Made by a program: the position numbers and the translations under genes. 64,000 nt of DNA from Phascolomyces articulosus (lineage: Eukaryota; Mucoromycota; Mucoromycetes; Mucorales; Lichtheimiaceae), in the NCBI GenBank assembly GCA_025677815.1, contig JAIXMP010000014.1, forward strand, positions 434,001 to 498,000, given 5' to 3'. Below are positions 23,211 to 36,370 of the stretch, piece after piece. The notes under the pieces were generated by a model, which worked only from the letters and a program-made list of their open reading frames with translations, had not been told where the DNA came from and did not search any database. Position 1 is the stretch's first letter. Each line of letters opens with the position of its first letter.

Positions 23211-25879
23211 GTTGCTTATTTGTCCAAAGACACCTGAAAAAGGTGAAAAGAAAATAAAAAGAGAGGGGTTGGGAAATTGATTTTTTTTAGCTTTTAATCC
23301 TTAAAAGAAAATCGCGGGTTATATTTGTTTATTTTATTTTGTGTCGCCGCGCAGATTCGTAGGACAAGAACTTTGCAAAAAAGAAACCGGACCCGGTGCC
23401 CGCCTTGTAAACAACCTTACTATCATCATGGTCCAGGTTACCCCATATGTTTCTTCTATTTCTTCTTAATCTATCATTCATTGTACCGCTCTCTATCATT
23501 GTAAAGAAAGTATTGTCTATCAAACAAGTTGATTGAAGTAGTTACTGTACTTCAATTCTTCGTTAGATGGAGTAAAATAATGTATGAGAAATTTTCTGCA
23601 TGCAAGATGCACGTAAAAGGTATAGTAAACGTATATGCTGGTGATGCTGGTAGTAAACCCGAACTCATGATTAAAACCCAATCAAAAGCCAATGAATATG
23701 CGGGTATCCTTACCGTCCTTTATAGAGATACAATGTTGCTGCATAATGGGCTAATGCTGGTTCTTCATCCGTAAAACTCATATCGATCATAATAGCGCCG
23801 GGAATTTTATGACTTTTTTCTCATTTTCGATATATAACAGGATAAATCTATAAAAAGGGCTGACGAATAAATATCAGTACATGTAGATAGAGCATGTAAT
23901 TGGGATTCCCATTGTCCGGTTCATCGTATTCGTAGTATCGAGGTACCCTTTTTTGCATTATAGCTATTATTTACTGTGCCAAGATATTTAGTAGAAGAGT
24001 TTTAGATATGAAAATGCATTAATAGTTTTTGTACTTGTTCTCTCGTAGATCCATTTAAAATCATGATTGTTACGCGAAAACCTAATTTTGGAAAATATGC
24101 ACTGTGTCACTTGAATTCTTACCCACCAACGTTATGCAAACTATGGAAAACCAAGATTTATGAACTAAATTGATTGATTCACTGATAAAAGCTATCTGTA
24201 CTAATCCTATTCAATGCATCTGCAACTTGTCTATATAATTGAAATAATAGGTCGAGTATGCAGATTTATCAAGTTATTACTCTTGAGTTTATTTATTATA
24301 TGGTGCGTAATATAAAAAAGCACGTAATATGGCATTATAGATTACTTAAACAGTAGCTGGACCACACTCAAAGATGGTCGTACACTAAACCTTTTTTTGA
24401 TTCGGCCCGTAATGTACCCGTCACCTAATTACAAGTTGCCAATAAAATTTCCTTCCCTGGAAACGGGTTTATACATTGAGATCAAACAAGTTTCAAGGTA
24501 ATTATGGTTGTAAAATGTGGAATAGAACTAGAATAAATTATATAGAATAAAAGCTCATATGGTCATTGACAGTTAATATACATAAAAATATGAAGAGTTC
24601 ACTATTTAATAAAATGATTTACTGCCCCTTACTGATTTTAGCATGATTGTTCGGACATTTTCTTCCAGAAGTTACTGACAATACCACGTGTTCCTAGAAT
24701 ATTTTATTCGCCGGAATAACTTTCAATCGTCAGACGGAGTTTACTCATTATCCTGTCAAAATATTAATGAAAGTCTTGTTGAAAATATTGAATGAAATGG
24801 ATTATTAGTAATAGCTGTGTTATGGATTAAAACAGATATTTTTTGATTTAATGCAAACGCTGCAAATGTATATGATGTGCCCAAGTGATGTCTTCTATAA
24901 AAAGATGCCTTGTAACATAGATGACTTTGTTTCGTCCTACACTGTACCAATTTCCGGCGTGCTGGGATAAAATGCCTGATGATATTCCAATGTAGTACAT
25001 TTATACTATTTGTCGAACTTGAATGCCGAACTTTTTTCCGCGCACTCGTCCGTTTCTCAAATATGCATAAAGTTTGACAAGATTTGTTCTTTCTTCCATT
25101 GTAATAAAAATTAAGAATTCCATTTCGATGTATTGTAAAAGTCGGAAGCTTTGACAGACAAAAGAAATATTTTTTTTCATGCAAATATGCACCCTTTTTT
25201 TACACCATATGACAAATTTTAGTATTGCACAAGAGGAAGATTTTCTAGATTAATAGCTTACAAAATATATAATAAGTAAATGCTTTGACGGGGTAAAGTA
25301 GCAATTTCTCTATCTATACATATACTGACTAGGTGCCATCTCTATCGTAATTGTTGTTTATATAATCGACCCTCCACAAGGCTGGGCGTCATTCTTTTTG
25401 AATCTTACGTTATTACGTGTTACATGTAATAAATTTATGCATTTTTACACGTATCAAATATATATCATATTCATTTAACGAATAAACTACCTCCTACCAC
25501 TATAACGACAATGAGCCATATATGCACTATAATATTTGGAAAACATGACTCTATTATAGCAAACTAGACACCCGTTACTGTAACTGAAATAAAAATAGGA
25601 CTTCTTTGGATTTCCCAATGTTACGTATTAAAATATATTAAACGTCGTAAGCTTATTCGAGATTGTATTCTTGGTGTCCATGCCCCCATGAATATATGAT
25701 ATCCCATTACGGGATAACAATCGTAAGGATTTTTCACAGATTTGTCTTTTTAAAGATTTTACACCTTATATTTAAAAAAAAAAGAAGTTTTATTTCACTC
25801 GTAATACTTAAAAATGAATATCGGATTGAAGCCTATTTTTGTACGTAATTCTGTAGATTGGAACATAGGATCATCTAAT
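23211..25879. other. long intergenic region with weak coding remnants
   Basis: Upstream of ERG4 and downstream of the dehydrogenase. Two weak coding-like fragments occur on the minus strand: an exon-like piece at 23714-23790, and a stop-interrupted stretch around 24840-25100 in which successive frames read MEERTNLVKLYAYLRNGRVR and later GNWYSVGRNKVIYVTRHLFI. Neither could be assigned. The rest is AT-rich without recognisable features. Confidence 0.45.
23714..23790 (-). pseudogene. isolated exon-like fragment
   Basis: ATG at 23790 opens MIDMSFTDEEPALAHYAATL, continuing through YLYKGR to a good GTAAGG donor just below 23714. The codon use is coding-like, but an in-frame stop lies about 33 nt upstream. 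The nearest usable acceptor gives only a few more residues before a stop. Probably the remnant of a larger gene. Family not recognised. Confidence 0.25.
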
Positions 25880-27789
25880 CTAAGAAAACTTTCCATGGAT
25901 TTTCTCGTATTCTTGTAAAGAATACTCCAATCTTTTCTTACTAAATGTCACATAATCACGCTCATACTTTTTGTAAGCTTCTTCAAAATCAGGTTTTGCT
26001 CCAATTTCTATATAATTCATAATGGATAAATATTAGTAACCATTATTCATATATGAATATATTGATGCGAAATAATATCTTATTTTTCTTGATGTATTGA
26101 TGACACTTACTGACGATATCAGGAATAGCTGGTTCGGCAATTTGAAGAACGTCATCAGGTAGCACCAATAGCGTTTGAGCTATTAGAATATGTTATATAA
26201 TTTAAAAATGTCAATATTTGGATAAATTATTTCTTAGAGGAAGATAATAGGGTCACATAGGATTGTGTAAGATTTACCATTTCGTTGTTGATCTTCAATA
26301 AGTGTGAGTACTCCCTTGACAACATTACTGATAGTAGCTTTGTGAATCTTTGGGATTAGTTCAACCATGGGCCCACCTCGAGCGATCATTGACTCATGAA
26401 CTGCAATCATGTCAGTGTCTATACAATAATAAATTACAGCAACATCATGAACATTCGCACAAGTTATATCTATAACATACTCCATAACTCCGTTGAATTG
26501 TATACTGTTGTATTCTTTGTTAGTTTATGCTGTTTTTCTGAAAATAATAACTTACCAACGTAATGAGGACATACTATATTTTTAGAAAATCTTTCTTTGT
26601 TAACATGGTGATTTATAAAATATTCTTAATTGTATATATTATAATTGATTATATACCTGCATTGACACGAACATTGCACACCTGAGGCAAAAGAGTGAAA
26701 CTGCGAGTCCATCCAACAACAGCATGTTTTGAAGCAGAGTATGCATTTGTTGACCTATGTAAATATAATAAAAGTAATGATAGAGAAGAAATTTGTAACA
26801 TTAACACAATAAATGCAATAGCATGCTACTATTTGAATATTAGATTATGAAAATGGACGTACGGCATTGTATCAACACCTAACATTGATGCAGTGTTGAC
26901 AATAACACCACCACCTCTTTTTGCCATGTGTAAAATTGCAATTTTTGTTCCTGTTATTGAGATTTTAGGGTGATAATATTACGGTTAGTATCGTAATACA
27001 TTAATTGCGTATAGCTGTCTTGAATAGTTTAGCATATATGCTTTTTTCACATTACCTTTAATAACGCTAATACCATTTACATCCATTGCTCTTTCATCAA
27101 TTTTATCTATTTACGTAAATTATTATGCAAAAAGAATTATGTGATATGTCAAATAGTTTTTATGAGAAGATGGAGGAACGTATCAATATTGTTTAATCAT
27201 GGGTATATACTGCATTATAAAAATATCCATAGTATGTACCATCTGGAGGCCCAAGTGCAATATCAGATTCCTGTCCAGCAATACCAGCATTAAGAAAGGC
27301 AATCTATATATAATAGAATAAACAACAAAATAATGAATATCAGAAAGTAGTAAAGGTGAGAAATTTCTCTTACATCAACACCTCCAAATTCTTTTTCAGC
27401 ACATTGGAAGAGTGCTATGTTATCTTTATAGCTGGTAACGTCTGTTCTAATGAAAACCGCAATCTTGGATCCAGCTCTAAATATAGGTATTGATATTGAT
27501 GATATAAGTGCATGAAGGATGAGGATGAGAATAATTTACTATCGAATCCGCCAATGGTTTAAGGAGATAGCATCTTTCTCAAAATGAAATAATTAACAGT
27601 AATAATAAAATCTTACAATGTATTAAATTCTTCAGCAGTTGCTTTGCCTTCTGCTTCAAGAATATCACCAATAACAACACTTGCCCCTCGAGCAATCAGT
27701 GCTTCAGCAACAGCACGTCCAATACCACGGCTTCCTCCCGTGATGACTGCGACCTTATCTTTGAGAGTCTTTTCAACGTGTTGGGTCAT
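25880..27789 (-). CDS. classical short-chain dehydrogenase/reductase
   Basis: Ten exons: 27789-27617, 27476-27374, 27303-27240, 27106-27056, 26950-26863, 26754-26657, 26573-26556, 26418-26278, 26179-26111 and 26007-25880, giving 310 residues. All junctions keep frame with GT-AG ends. Cofactor motif TGGSRGIG is at 17-24, NAG at 97-99, catalytic Ser152 in NTASM, and Tyr165/Lys169 in YSASK, with the usual 13-residue Ser-Tyr spacing. So the Rossmann fold and catalytic tetrad are intact. A C-terminal extension ([20 protein letters not shown]...) exceeds the usual 250-residue core. Exon 7 codes for only six residues. Substrate unknown; layout resembles 15-hydroxyprostaglandin-dehydrogenase-like SDRs, with NAD(P)-dependent alcohol/ketone oxidoreduction expected. 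Confidence 0.88.
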
Positions 27790-29059
27790 ATCGTTTTGTG
27801 TTGTTATGTATGGTAAATATAAATTATAATAGAAAGAAATGGAAAGAGAGTTAGAGAAAGAATTTTGCAGACTGACTTGCTTAAATATTTTTAAACCGGC
27901 ATCATATGATACAAAAGAGGGGGCTTGCAGCATATTTCCGTCATTTATTATATAAACAGATATGCTTTATATTCCACAACTTCCAAAGGCAAATTAACTG
28001 TATTAATTTACTATCTTTATACCGAAAGGTAACAGGTTACCATATAAAGTTTTATCTTTTAAAAAAATAAAGGGTATAATGCTACACACAATATGCTATT
28101 CTACTTTAATAATAAGTACGCAAACCTTTTTAGTTTATCCTTCCACCCGTTTCTCTCACGAGTTAATCTTCAGTCAGCATCAATAATATAATATGTAAAA
28201 AGAAACTCATATCCCTCTTTTTTATACAAATATGATGCAGCTGGGAAAAACAAACGTCAAGAACGCGGGGTTGTGTCATTATTATATTTTTGAATTCAGG
28301 GTTTATTTTTTTACCTAAAGCTTGAATCAATAGGATGAGAAAGGAATTTCATAAGCAGGAAAACCCCACATTTATTTCATTCTAACTGCAAAAATTATGT
28401 CAGCGTGGGAAAGCGAAGGACTTTCATACATTGTGTACTATTTCTAACAATATAGCGTATATGCACTCTTTTTTAACTAGAGGAATAACAGCATATAGCG
28501 TAATCATCAATACATTCATAGTATGATTTTTGACTATGGTAGACCTGAATTACAAATTGGATTCCACATGTTCCATTACAATATAAGTGGATGTAATGAT
28601 CTGCAAATTCCAAGCGATAGTTCTTTTGTACGTAGATCGTGTAGAACCGATCGAGGAGGAATAACTAAACTCGAATATCATTATATTTTACATGTAATAA
28701 AATGAACAAGTAAATTATATTCAAATCCGAATTCTCGTTTTAAAAGTTTATATAACCTAAGAACTTTTCCCACTTGGATATGCTATTTGTTATGTAGAAA
28801 GAAAAAATGAAGGTAATATTCAAAATGTTTATTTGTTTATTCGATTGTTTTTCTTACATATCCTATTAAAGGTTGCTGTACTATATATGTTTTTCGGGAT
28901 CTGATAAGAACATTTCTATTACTAGCTACTTCAACATCGTCGAACAAAAAATTGTTCTTATTGCTGGAGCTACACTTTGTCGTCTCTTGCAGTAGACGAA
29001 TGATAGAATAATGATGAATAATCCACATGTACAATACAACAACAGCAACCCTTTGAATA
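27790..29059. other. intergenic region
   Basis: Upstream of the dehydrogenase. A 60-codon ATG-initiated open frame at 28523-28705 is the longest plus-strand one; it has no recognisable domain and I do not call it. No RNA gene or repeat was seen. Confidence 0.5.
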
Positions 29060-32000
29060 TCAAGATGAAAAGGTCAAAATTAAATTGAAGATGCTTAACA
29101 ACAACAACAAGAGGAAGAAAAACCAACATCAACCTCATCATCTTCAAAAAGAAATACATTACACTGCTGTTGTTCTGTGTGTCGCGGCACCGCACTGGTG
29201 GATAATAGTCAGAAAAGCATACGAAAAGACTTACAAAACCCAAGTTACTAACATTTATCGAAATACAAAAAAAAAAAAAAACGTTAAAAGGAGCTATTGC
29301 TTTATTAGTAGTAACCATCGTAGTACATAGGACTTAATTCACAAATGCGTCAACCCGCTGGTTCATCTGTATTACTGGTTCCTCATACCACAGCATTTTA
29401 CTTCCCTGTTCAAGTTGTTGATAAGTTACTATTCTATTTTTAACCCTGTTATATGTTTAGTGTGATTACAGATATATATTTTTATGGCTATAAAATATCT
29501 ATATAATGTATAGGCGTTCAAATTGAAATGGGCTAAAGATACGCTGTTGTAAAATAATTTGATCCAGATCAATGTAATAACAACTAAAAGAAAAATAATC
29601 AAATTACTATATTTACTCTTTAAAAGCAGTGTTATATGGAACTTTTGGCGCATTACTAATGGATCTCTTGGGTAAAGAGTGATCGGTTCTATTCTGCTCC
29701 TTGTTCCCATTTTCATTTTATATTTCAGTCTATTATTGGAAAAGTATAAAAAAAGTTATATATTTCTGGGACATTTCTTGTAGATCTGACCAAAAATAAG
29801 TCTAACCCAATAGACACACTCTCAGGCACCTGTGCCATTCTTGCAGCATTTTTATTTATTGGAACTTCTGTATTACTGTATATTCTTCGACGACAATATC
29901 ATAGCAAAGGTAATCGAAGTTTTACATACATATTTGGATTATTTCCTAGTACAAGCAAATAATTCTTACGTACGGAATGTAGCTAATTGTGTCATACTAT
30001 AGCTATCAATATCACATGCGTAGCAAATTTTACTTGTGTAAATGCATGTAATTTGTTAGTAATACACAATTATTCTTACTTATGGCTATGACGTATTACA
30101 AAAAAAAGCTGTTAATCTTATCTATTGCATTCAACCATGTATTATACTTAGTTTTCTATGGCCGAAAGTGCACTTGCTACTGCAATCGATGCATTTTTAT
30201 GATCTTCCGATAGTTTCCTTTTCAAAATACATTACTAACTGGTGTGTATCAATTTGCACTTCAGATTTGTCTGGAGCGAGCAAAAACGTTTCATGGAGGA
30301 AATGAACGAAGAATATGGAGTCAATTGTTATGAACATTCCAACGACTATTCACGTTCAAAGGAGTAATGATGAGATGAAAAAAAAATAAACAATAACAAT
30401 GAATCAGACAGTAATGATGGAAAATATCAACAATTATGATGTACATCAAAAAGTGGTGACATGTTCACAAAATTGTGAAAGTCATTCGACTCAAAAAGCA
30501 TTGTTTGCCTTTATTACATCTACCAACCATCAACAACGACCCTATCATTGTCACCACTACTACCGTTTACTCAGTCATACAGCAGAAAATATGTACCTGT
30601 CCATTATCTGCTTTGCATGGATATAGTTTACATGTCTATACAAGCACCATTGTTGCCATGTTACAATCTATAACTGAGCTTGAGTGTACATGACATGGGA
30701 ATCATCGACTACGTCAACCTTGTGTACCAGTTCGAAAATGTTTCTCCTGAAGATCTTGACCCTATGAGTGATGATCCCATAAAGGATTTGCAATGGGCAC
30801 TGGCTATTCGAAGTGAAGTATATCAAGGAGACGGTATTTTAACATGACAGGAAACTTTCAAAATTCCAGAATTCGAACAGCAAGGTTACTTACAAGATCC
30901 AGGAGATCAATGTGGATTTCGACGTGTTTTGTTACCTCCTCCTCCTCATATAGGAAGGAATAATATGAGCGTTGATATTGGTAATACGAATAAAACCACT
31001 AAAACTGATATGAGCTATCGAGATCCAGATGTCAAAGCGCCGGAGACCAAATTTGAATGGACGTTTTATGATCTTCATCGAATACAACGTTGGTTATCAA
31101 GTCATGTGCAATTCATGGCATTGAAAGCTGCTATAGATGTGGTTGTATTGGCCATGCCAGTATGGAGAACAGATAAAGCTCAATTTTATTATGGCCAGAG
31201 GGGTCAGTGGCCTTTGATTACGATGACCCTTTGGATGTTTCCTACGACAGATCGATTTACCTTTTTGTAAAGGTCAGTTTTTTTAAATGGTAGATAAAAA
31301 GGATTTTGTACTCTTTTGACTCATATTAATTAATATGTATATTGATCATGAGAGTTTGTGAATATATCTTTGGAAGTATTGATGATATCATCATTCGGAA
31401 AATATCTCGTGTAAATCCTAGCGGTACTGTCATCTTACCATTCATATTTTATGTGCCACTCTATTATATATTCTTTTTAAACCATTGTGGAAGGTGGCTA
31501 CATTTTTATCCAAAGTGACATTGCTATTTTGGTAGGTGTATCAGTATTTTAGACAGGTTTTTTTTTTTTTTTTTTTTGCTAATAATGATAAAATGCATTT
31601 TAGTTTATCATATATGAGTATAACTATGTAGAATGGGGAAGTGTCACCAATGATCATGTATATATTGTTTCAATGGCTTTATTATTACGACTGTAAATGT
31701 ACATATGCACTGAAAACAAAATAATAAGACATGCTAACCAAAACACAAATGAAACGATTTTGTAAACTCACATTCGAGTTACAGTGATAAATAGCAGATA
31801 AACGTAGTTTATTAGAACATGTGGCCTACGAATCTCCTTTAAGAGGAAAATTTCCAATTTCAGATCATAGAACCACCATTGAATCAAGTGGATAGCATGT
31901 CAGTTTTGATTCATGCAATGATAATATAAATATACCATATACGTCGCATACACTCTCTTTTGTGTTTGTACCACGCTACACAATTTAAAAAGAGGCATTA

Positions 32001-32468
32001 GAAAATAGAACGGTTATGGACTAAACCCTTTTTTTTATACTCATTTGAATTATAGGGGAGGTCAGTGCTTTATATTAATATAGATTGGGAACAGTTGCAT
32101 CTACATTCATGAAAGAGAGACGAGACTATATATGGCTTTTTACTTTATTGGATCTTTTTCTGACCATGGATGAGGCATACATATTATACGCGAAATAGGA
32201 ATGAGACGGAAAGCACGTCATATCTAATGTAAATTAACTCATGATTTATATTTTATTTGCAGCTATTATGACGACGATAGAACCCATTTCAGCGACATTG
32301 GCAGCAAAAACAACATTACCATCTATTATAATTGATCCAACATTTTCTTATTGTACATATATGTTGCCTTTGTCAATATATTACAACATTTATTGAACAT
32401 ACGTAGTCAAAGAGTTAGTTGGTGTAGAGGATCCGGATGAATGGCTTCATTTGCATTTTCATTTATAG
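29060..32468 (+). pseudogene. decayed large multi-exon gene for a membrane protein
   Basis: Discontinuous coding-like blocks lie in one order on the plus strand, broken by stops and frame changes. They are: a Gln/Glu/Ser-rich and Cys-rich start (~29080-29230); a hydrophobic LKGAIALLVVTIVV (~29283); MRQPAGSSVLLVPHTTAFYF (~29345); a membrane span SGTCAILAAFLFIGTSVLLY with a following GTAATC donor (~29820-29910); a Glu/Lys-rich block (~30265-30365); a block near 30500-30690; and a long block from 30695 to 31270 in one frame with a single TGA near 30846, containing FEWTFYDLHRIQRWLSSHVQ. Further pieces follow (EHVAYESPLRGKFPISDH near 31820; ELVGVEDPDEWLHLHFHL ending in TAG at 32466-32468). I do not recognise the family. 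Multiple lesions argue for a pseudogene, though undetected introns could repair some. Confidence 0.5.
31558..31578 (+). repeat. 21-nt T tract
   Basis: Uninterrupted T run inside the decayed gene. Similar long T runs lie at 9009-9036, 39869-39893 and 62432-62456, always on the plus strand. Confidence 0.9.
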
Positions 32469-33017
32469 TCCAAACTACATATCTCCCACTTCTACGTATT
32501 GTAAACTCTTTCTTATATTATATCTAAATACCCACCCTTATCATCATCCACACTCCTCATCAACATTGAATCCCTTATGCTCTATAATATTATATAAAAT
32601 ACGACATTTTTTATATGGTGTTTATTTTGTGTTTTGTGAAATGAAATAGAAATGTACATGAAAAAAGAGTGTAAAGAATAGGAAAAAAAAACAAGACAAC
32701 GAATATTAATGCATCAAAAAAATTAAAGATAAACTACCCTAAGAAAGAAAAAAAAAAGATATCTCTTGATGGGTGTGGTGGATCAGGAAGAGGAAAGAAA
32801 AACAGTAGTATGCTAAATAAAAAAAAATAATAGTAGTAGTAATATCAGATAAAGATGATGTTGTTAATAATGAACAAAATTTACATTTTTTAGTATGCAA
32901 TATGTGTGTGTGGTGAAGATGGAGTTTCTGTGGGGGTATGCGTTGATTTGTTTTTTTAAAAGTGGTAATGTTGTGTATACTTTTCACATTTTTGGTGGTG
33001 GTTGTGGTGGTGTTTTT

Positions 33018-36000
33018 TTAAAAGATTTCATCTTGATTGGGACAATCCAAGGTGGAATGGATGCCAGCTAAATCACAATTTTCACAATACTAAAAAAAAT
33101 ATAGGGTATAGATTACATATTAATAAAACAACCTTATCTCCCCATACTTCCAATCATGAACCATAAAGAGAAATTGAAATATAGATTATTTACCACTTGT
33201 TGATCCTTTGGATTCTTCATTTGTCCTTCAAATGGTTCTAATGCCGTGCAATCCAACACATCATGACCGTGTGTTTCACATAATTCACAATAAAGGTCAT
33301 CATTGATGGATGGTTGTTGTTTTGTTGTGATAGTGGAAGGTGATTTTTGATGGGTCTTGGGTTCAGAGAGTGTTACTGGCGTCGTTGGTTTATTGGTTTC
33401 TTTAAGTGCTTTCAATTCCTTTTCCAATGATTGTACACGTTTTCGTTCAATATTCAAAGCTTCTTGAAGATCATTATCTTCAAAAACACCATTTTCTACC
33501 AATGTTTCCAATTCGGCTAATTCATTGCTCAGTTGATTTATTTCTGTTCGTTTGGTATGTTCCAAATCATTGTAACGTAATCGTTCTTGCAATACTTCAT
33601 CTTCCAAGTTCTTGATGCGTTGTTGGAGTTCAACTGATGATGTGTTACTACCATGATCTGTTGTTGATGCTGTCGATGATTTATTACCACCCTGTTCTAC
33701 TACCATTAATTCATCCATCAAACGCATACATTCTTGTTCTAATCCATTTTGAGACTCACGAAGTCGATCACATTCTTGTTGAAGTAACTTGCGTGCGTTT
33801 TGTTCTTCAGTCAATTGAGTTGTTAATTGAGCCAATTCTGATGGGGTTGCAGGAGTAGTATCAGTGACATGATCTGGATTTTGTTGCTGCAAGAGCTGTA
33901 TTTGTTGTTGAGCTTCTTCTAATTCTCTTTCCATCTTGACGCGTGCCATCTTCATTTGATAATTTTCATCTTCAGCGCGTGCTTGAGCTTCAAAGGCAGC
34001 ATCGGCTTCTTCCATCAAACGTCGTTTATCTTGTAATTCCGTTTCCAATTCACGTCGTAAAGTATCAAATCGATCATCGGAAGAAGCTGTTGACATGTGG
34101 AATAGTTGAATTTCACTCTTCAACTTGTCATTTTCATGAACCAAAGTATTGTTGCGTATCCTCTCTTGTTCCACTTCATCCGTTGCCAACTCCAACTGTT
34201 CTTCCAGTCGTATCCGTTGATCATGCCACTCATCCGCATATCGATCTTGATGATCCTCTGTTGTAAAATCACCTCCACCACGTAAATCAGAAATGATTTT
34301 ATTTAACCCTTCAATTTGTCGATTCTTATCTTCTTCCGTGGTTTGGCATTGTTTCTTGAGTTCTTGAATGGAGGTTTCATAAGCATGAATGGCTTCCAAT
34401 CCTGCTTTACGTAGCTCTTCACATTCGCGCTCTAATGCAGCGGACATGGTTTCTTGTTCTTTTAATGCATGGCGTAAATGATCCAGCTGACCCTTGGATT
34501 CACGGAGTTGAGATTCATAACTCTCCATGGTATCCGAAGCTTTGGTCTTCATGTCTTCAATAATACCTTCCAATTTTTCAATACGTCGTAAGGATTGTTC
34601 TTGAGAGGAATCATCCTTGATATTCTTTGCCAATTGTGTTTGTTGTTCTTCCAATTGCTGTTGAGCTGTGGTGAATTTTTCTTGGATGTCCGATAGGTTG
34701 TTTTGCAGTCGAGTGATTTCATCTTCTTTTTCCTTGACACGTAATGCATAACTTTCTTTGGTGGATACTAGTCTTTCCCATGCAGCTTCTTTGCTCGTAA
34801 TTTCTGCAGCTAATTTATCCTTTTCGCGTTGCTCTTTTTCCAATAGTTCATAGAGATGATATAATTCTTGTTCCGATACACCTCCTGAAGTGGATGTATC
34901 AGGTGATGTTCGAAGATCACCATTGGTGATGGCTGCTGGGGATGGCGTGGAGGATGGACTGGTACTGATGGCTGAAGACGGAGCAAGTGTATCTTGTAAT
35001 AAAGATGTACGTTTTTGTAGTAATTCATTTTGTGTATTCACATCAGGAACCGGTGGCACAGGTGGTGCATCAAGAATGGATGATTTATCAATCGAATATC
35101 GAGAAGATTTATCTACCCCACCGGTTGAAGCCACTGAGTATTTAGATGATTTGTCAACAGCGCCTGAGGATGATTTGTTATCAAGTGAATACCTGGAAGA
35201 TTTACTATGATCCACAGAGTATCGGGATGACTTGTCAACAGCGGATCTGTCTGCCGAGTACCGAGATGATTTTGTTGTTCCTGCGGTATCTGCTGATCGG
35301 GTGACGGAGGTTTTACTGGGTTTTCGTGAGGATGTGGATAATGTTGTTTTGGATCGTCTACTTGAAACAATACTGGATCGTGAAGCTTCAGGGAGAGGTT
35401 GACGACTACGTCGTTGAGTAGGAGGTGATAAACCGGTATGATTGCTGATCATTGTTGCTGATGTGTTGTTTGCCTTTTTTCCCTCCACAGGTGGATCGAC
35501 ATTCAAAGCAACAATTTTGGAGTCACTGATAAACAAACCTTTTTGAGGTGGACATGTGAAATAACGGATTCTGGGGGGAGGAAAGAGTTTATAAAGATAA
35601 AATATATTAATATACACGTCATGAGATTTCAAATCATATATTAGAATAATATTTTATACACATAACATTAGATCCAATAAATAACTACAACAACGCTGCT
35701 AGTACTAATAAAAAGAGAGAAAGGAAGAAAGATAAAGGACTTACCCTTGTACACAGCCATCGTTTTTACCCATACCAGAATCATCTAGTTCAATACCTGC
35801 CCAAATACCTGGTTTAAAATCAGTTGGACCCATAAATCGTAACGTACCAGAAACACCCATACTTGGAACAGAGACAGTAGATCCAACGGGTATAGCAGTG
35901 GCACTTGTTGTATTTGTCGTTGTTGAAGTAGAAGGTGATTTTTTACCGCCATTCACCGCTGTCTTGGTAATAGTAGCAGAAAGTTCATTGGGAGAAGGTG

Positions 36001-36370
36001 TTGAACTCACACTATGAAAAGAAGACCGAGTCTTTGTTGTTGCTTTATTATTAGGAGGAGAATACCGAAGAATAGGTTCTGGTTCTGATAATTCTTCAGT
36101 TGAGGATGTGGATGACCGCATTGTTGCTTTGGCTGTTTTACTCGGTCGTTTTGTCATTGTGGTGGAAGAAGCCATGGGGTTTGAACGACGTTGTACTTTA
36201 GGAGCGTCTGCTGGTCCCATGGAATCATCTCGCGTATAAGAATTAGGAAGTCGTGCAAGTCGTTTTTTAGTACTAGGACCGTTTTGATATCCAGAGGCAA
36301 TTCTAGACATTGGTTCCTGTACAGAATCCTCATGGAGAGTCACATGAAATGGTCTTGCTATACGTGACAT
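33018..36370 (-). CDS. CLIP-170-like CAP-Gly microtubule plus-end protein
   Basis: Three exons: 36370-35745, 35570-33194 and 33089-33018, giving 1024 residues. A basic Ser/Thr-rich N-terminus leads to one CAP-Gly domain at ~165-235 (VGSTVSVPSMGVSGTLRF ... GKNDGCVQGIRYFTCPP), which binds C-terminal EEY/F tails of tubulin and partners. Next come Ser/Arg-rich repeats of SSRYSxD-K-SS type (~245-320), then a long coiled coil (~400-930). Two zinc knuckles close the protein: CELCETHGHDVLDC and, in its own 23-residue last exon, CENCDLAGIHSTLDC ending DEIF. This matches animal CLIP-170, whose knuckles bind dynactin and dynein regulators, more fully than yeast Bik1. Only one CAP-Gly is present, as in fungal Tip1/Bik1. 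The second knuckle has one extra residue before His. Confidence 0.92.

Noticed and set aside
24756..25184. 142-codon minus-strand frame
   Set aside because: Composition is basic and irregular; overlapping frames in the same region look no worse, so a single gene is not supported. Kept only as part of the intergenic note.
28523..28705. 60-codon ATG-initiated frame
   Set aside because: No domain, partner exon or family match recognisable; length is within chance expectation.
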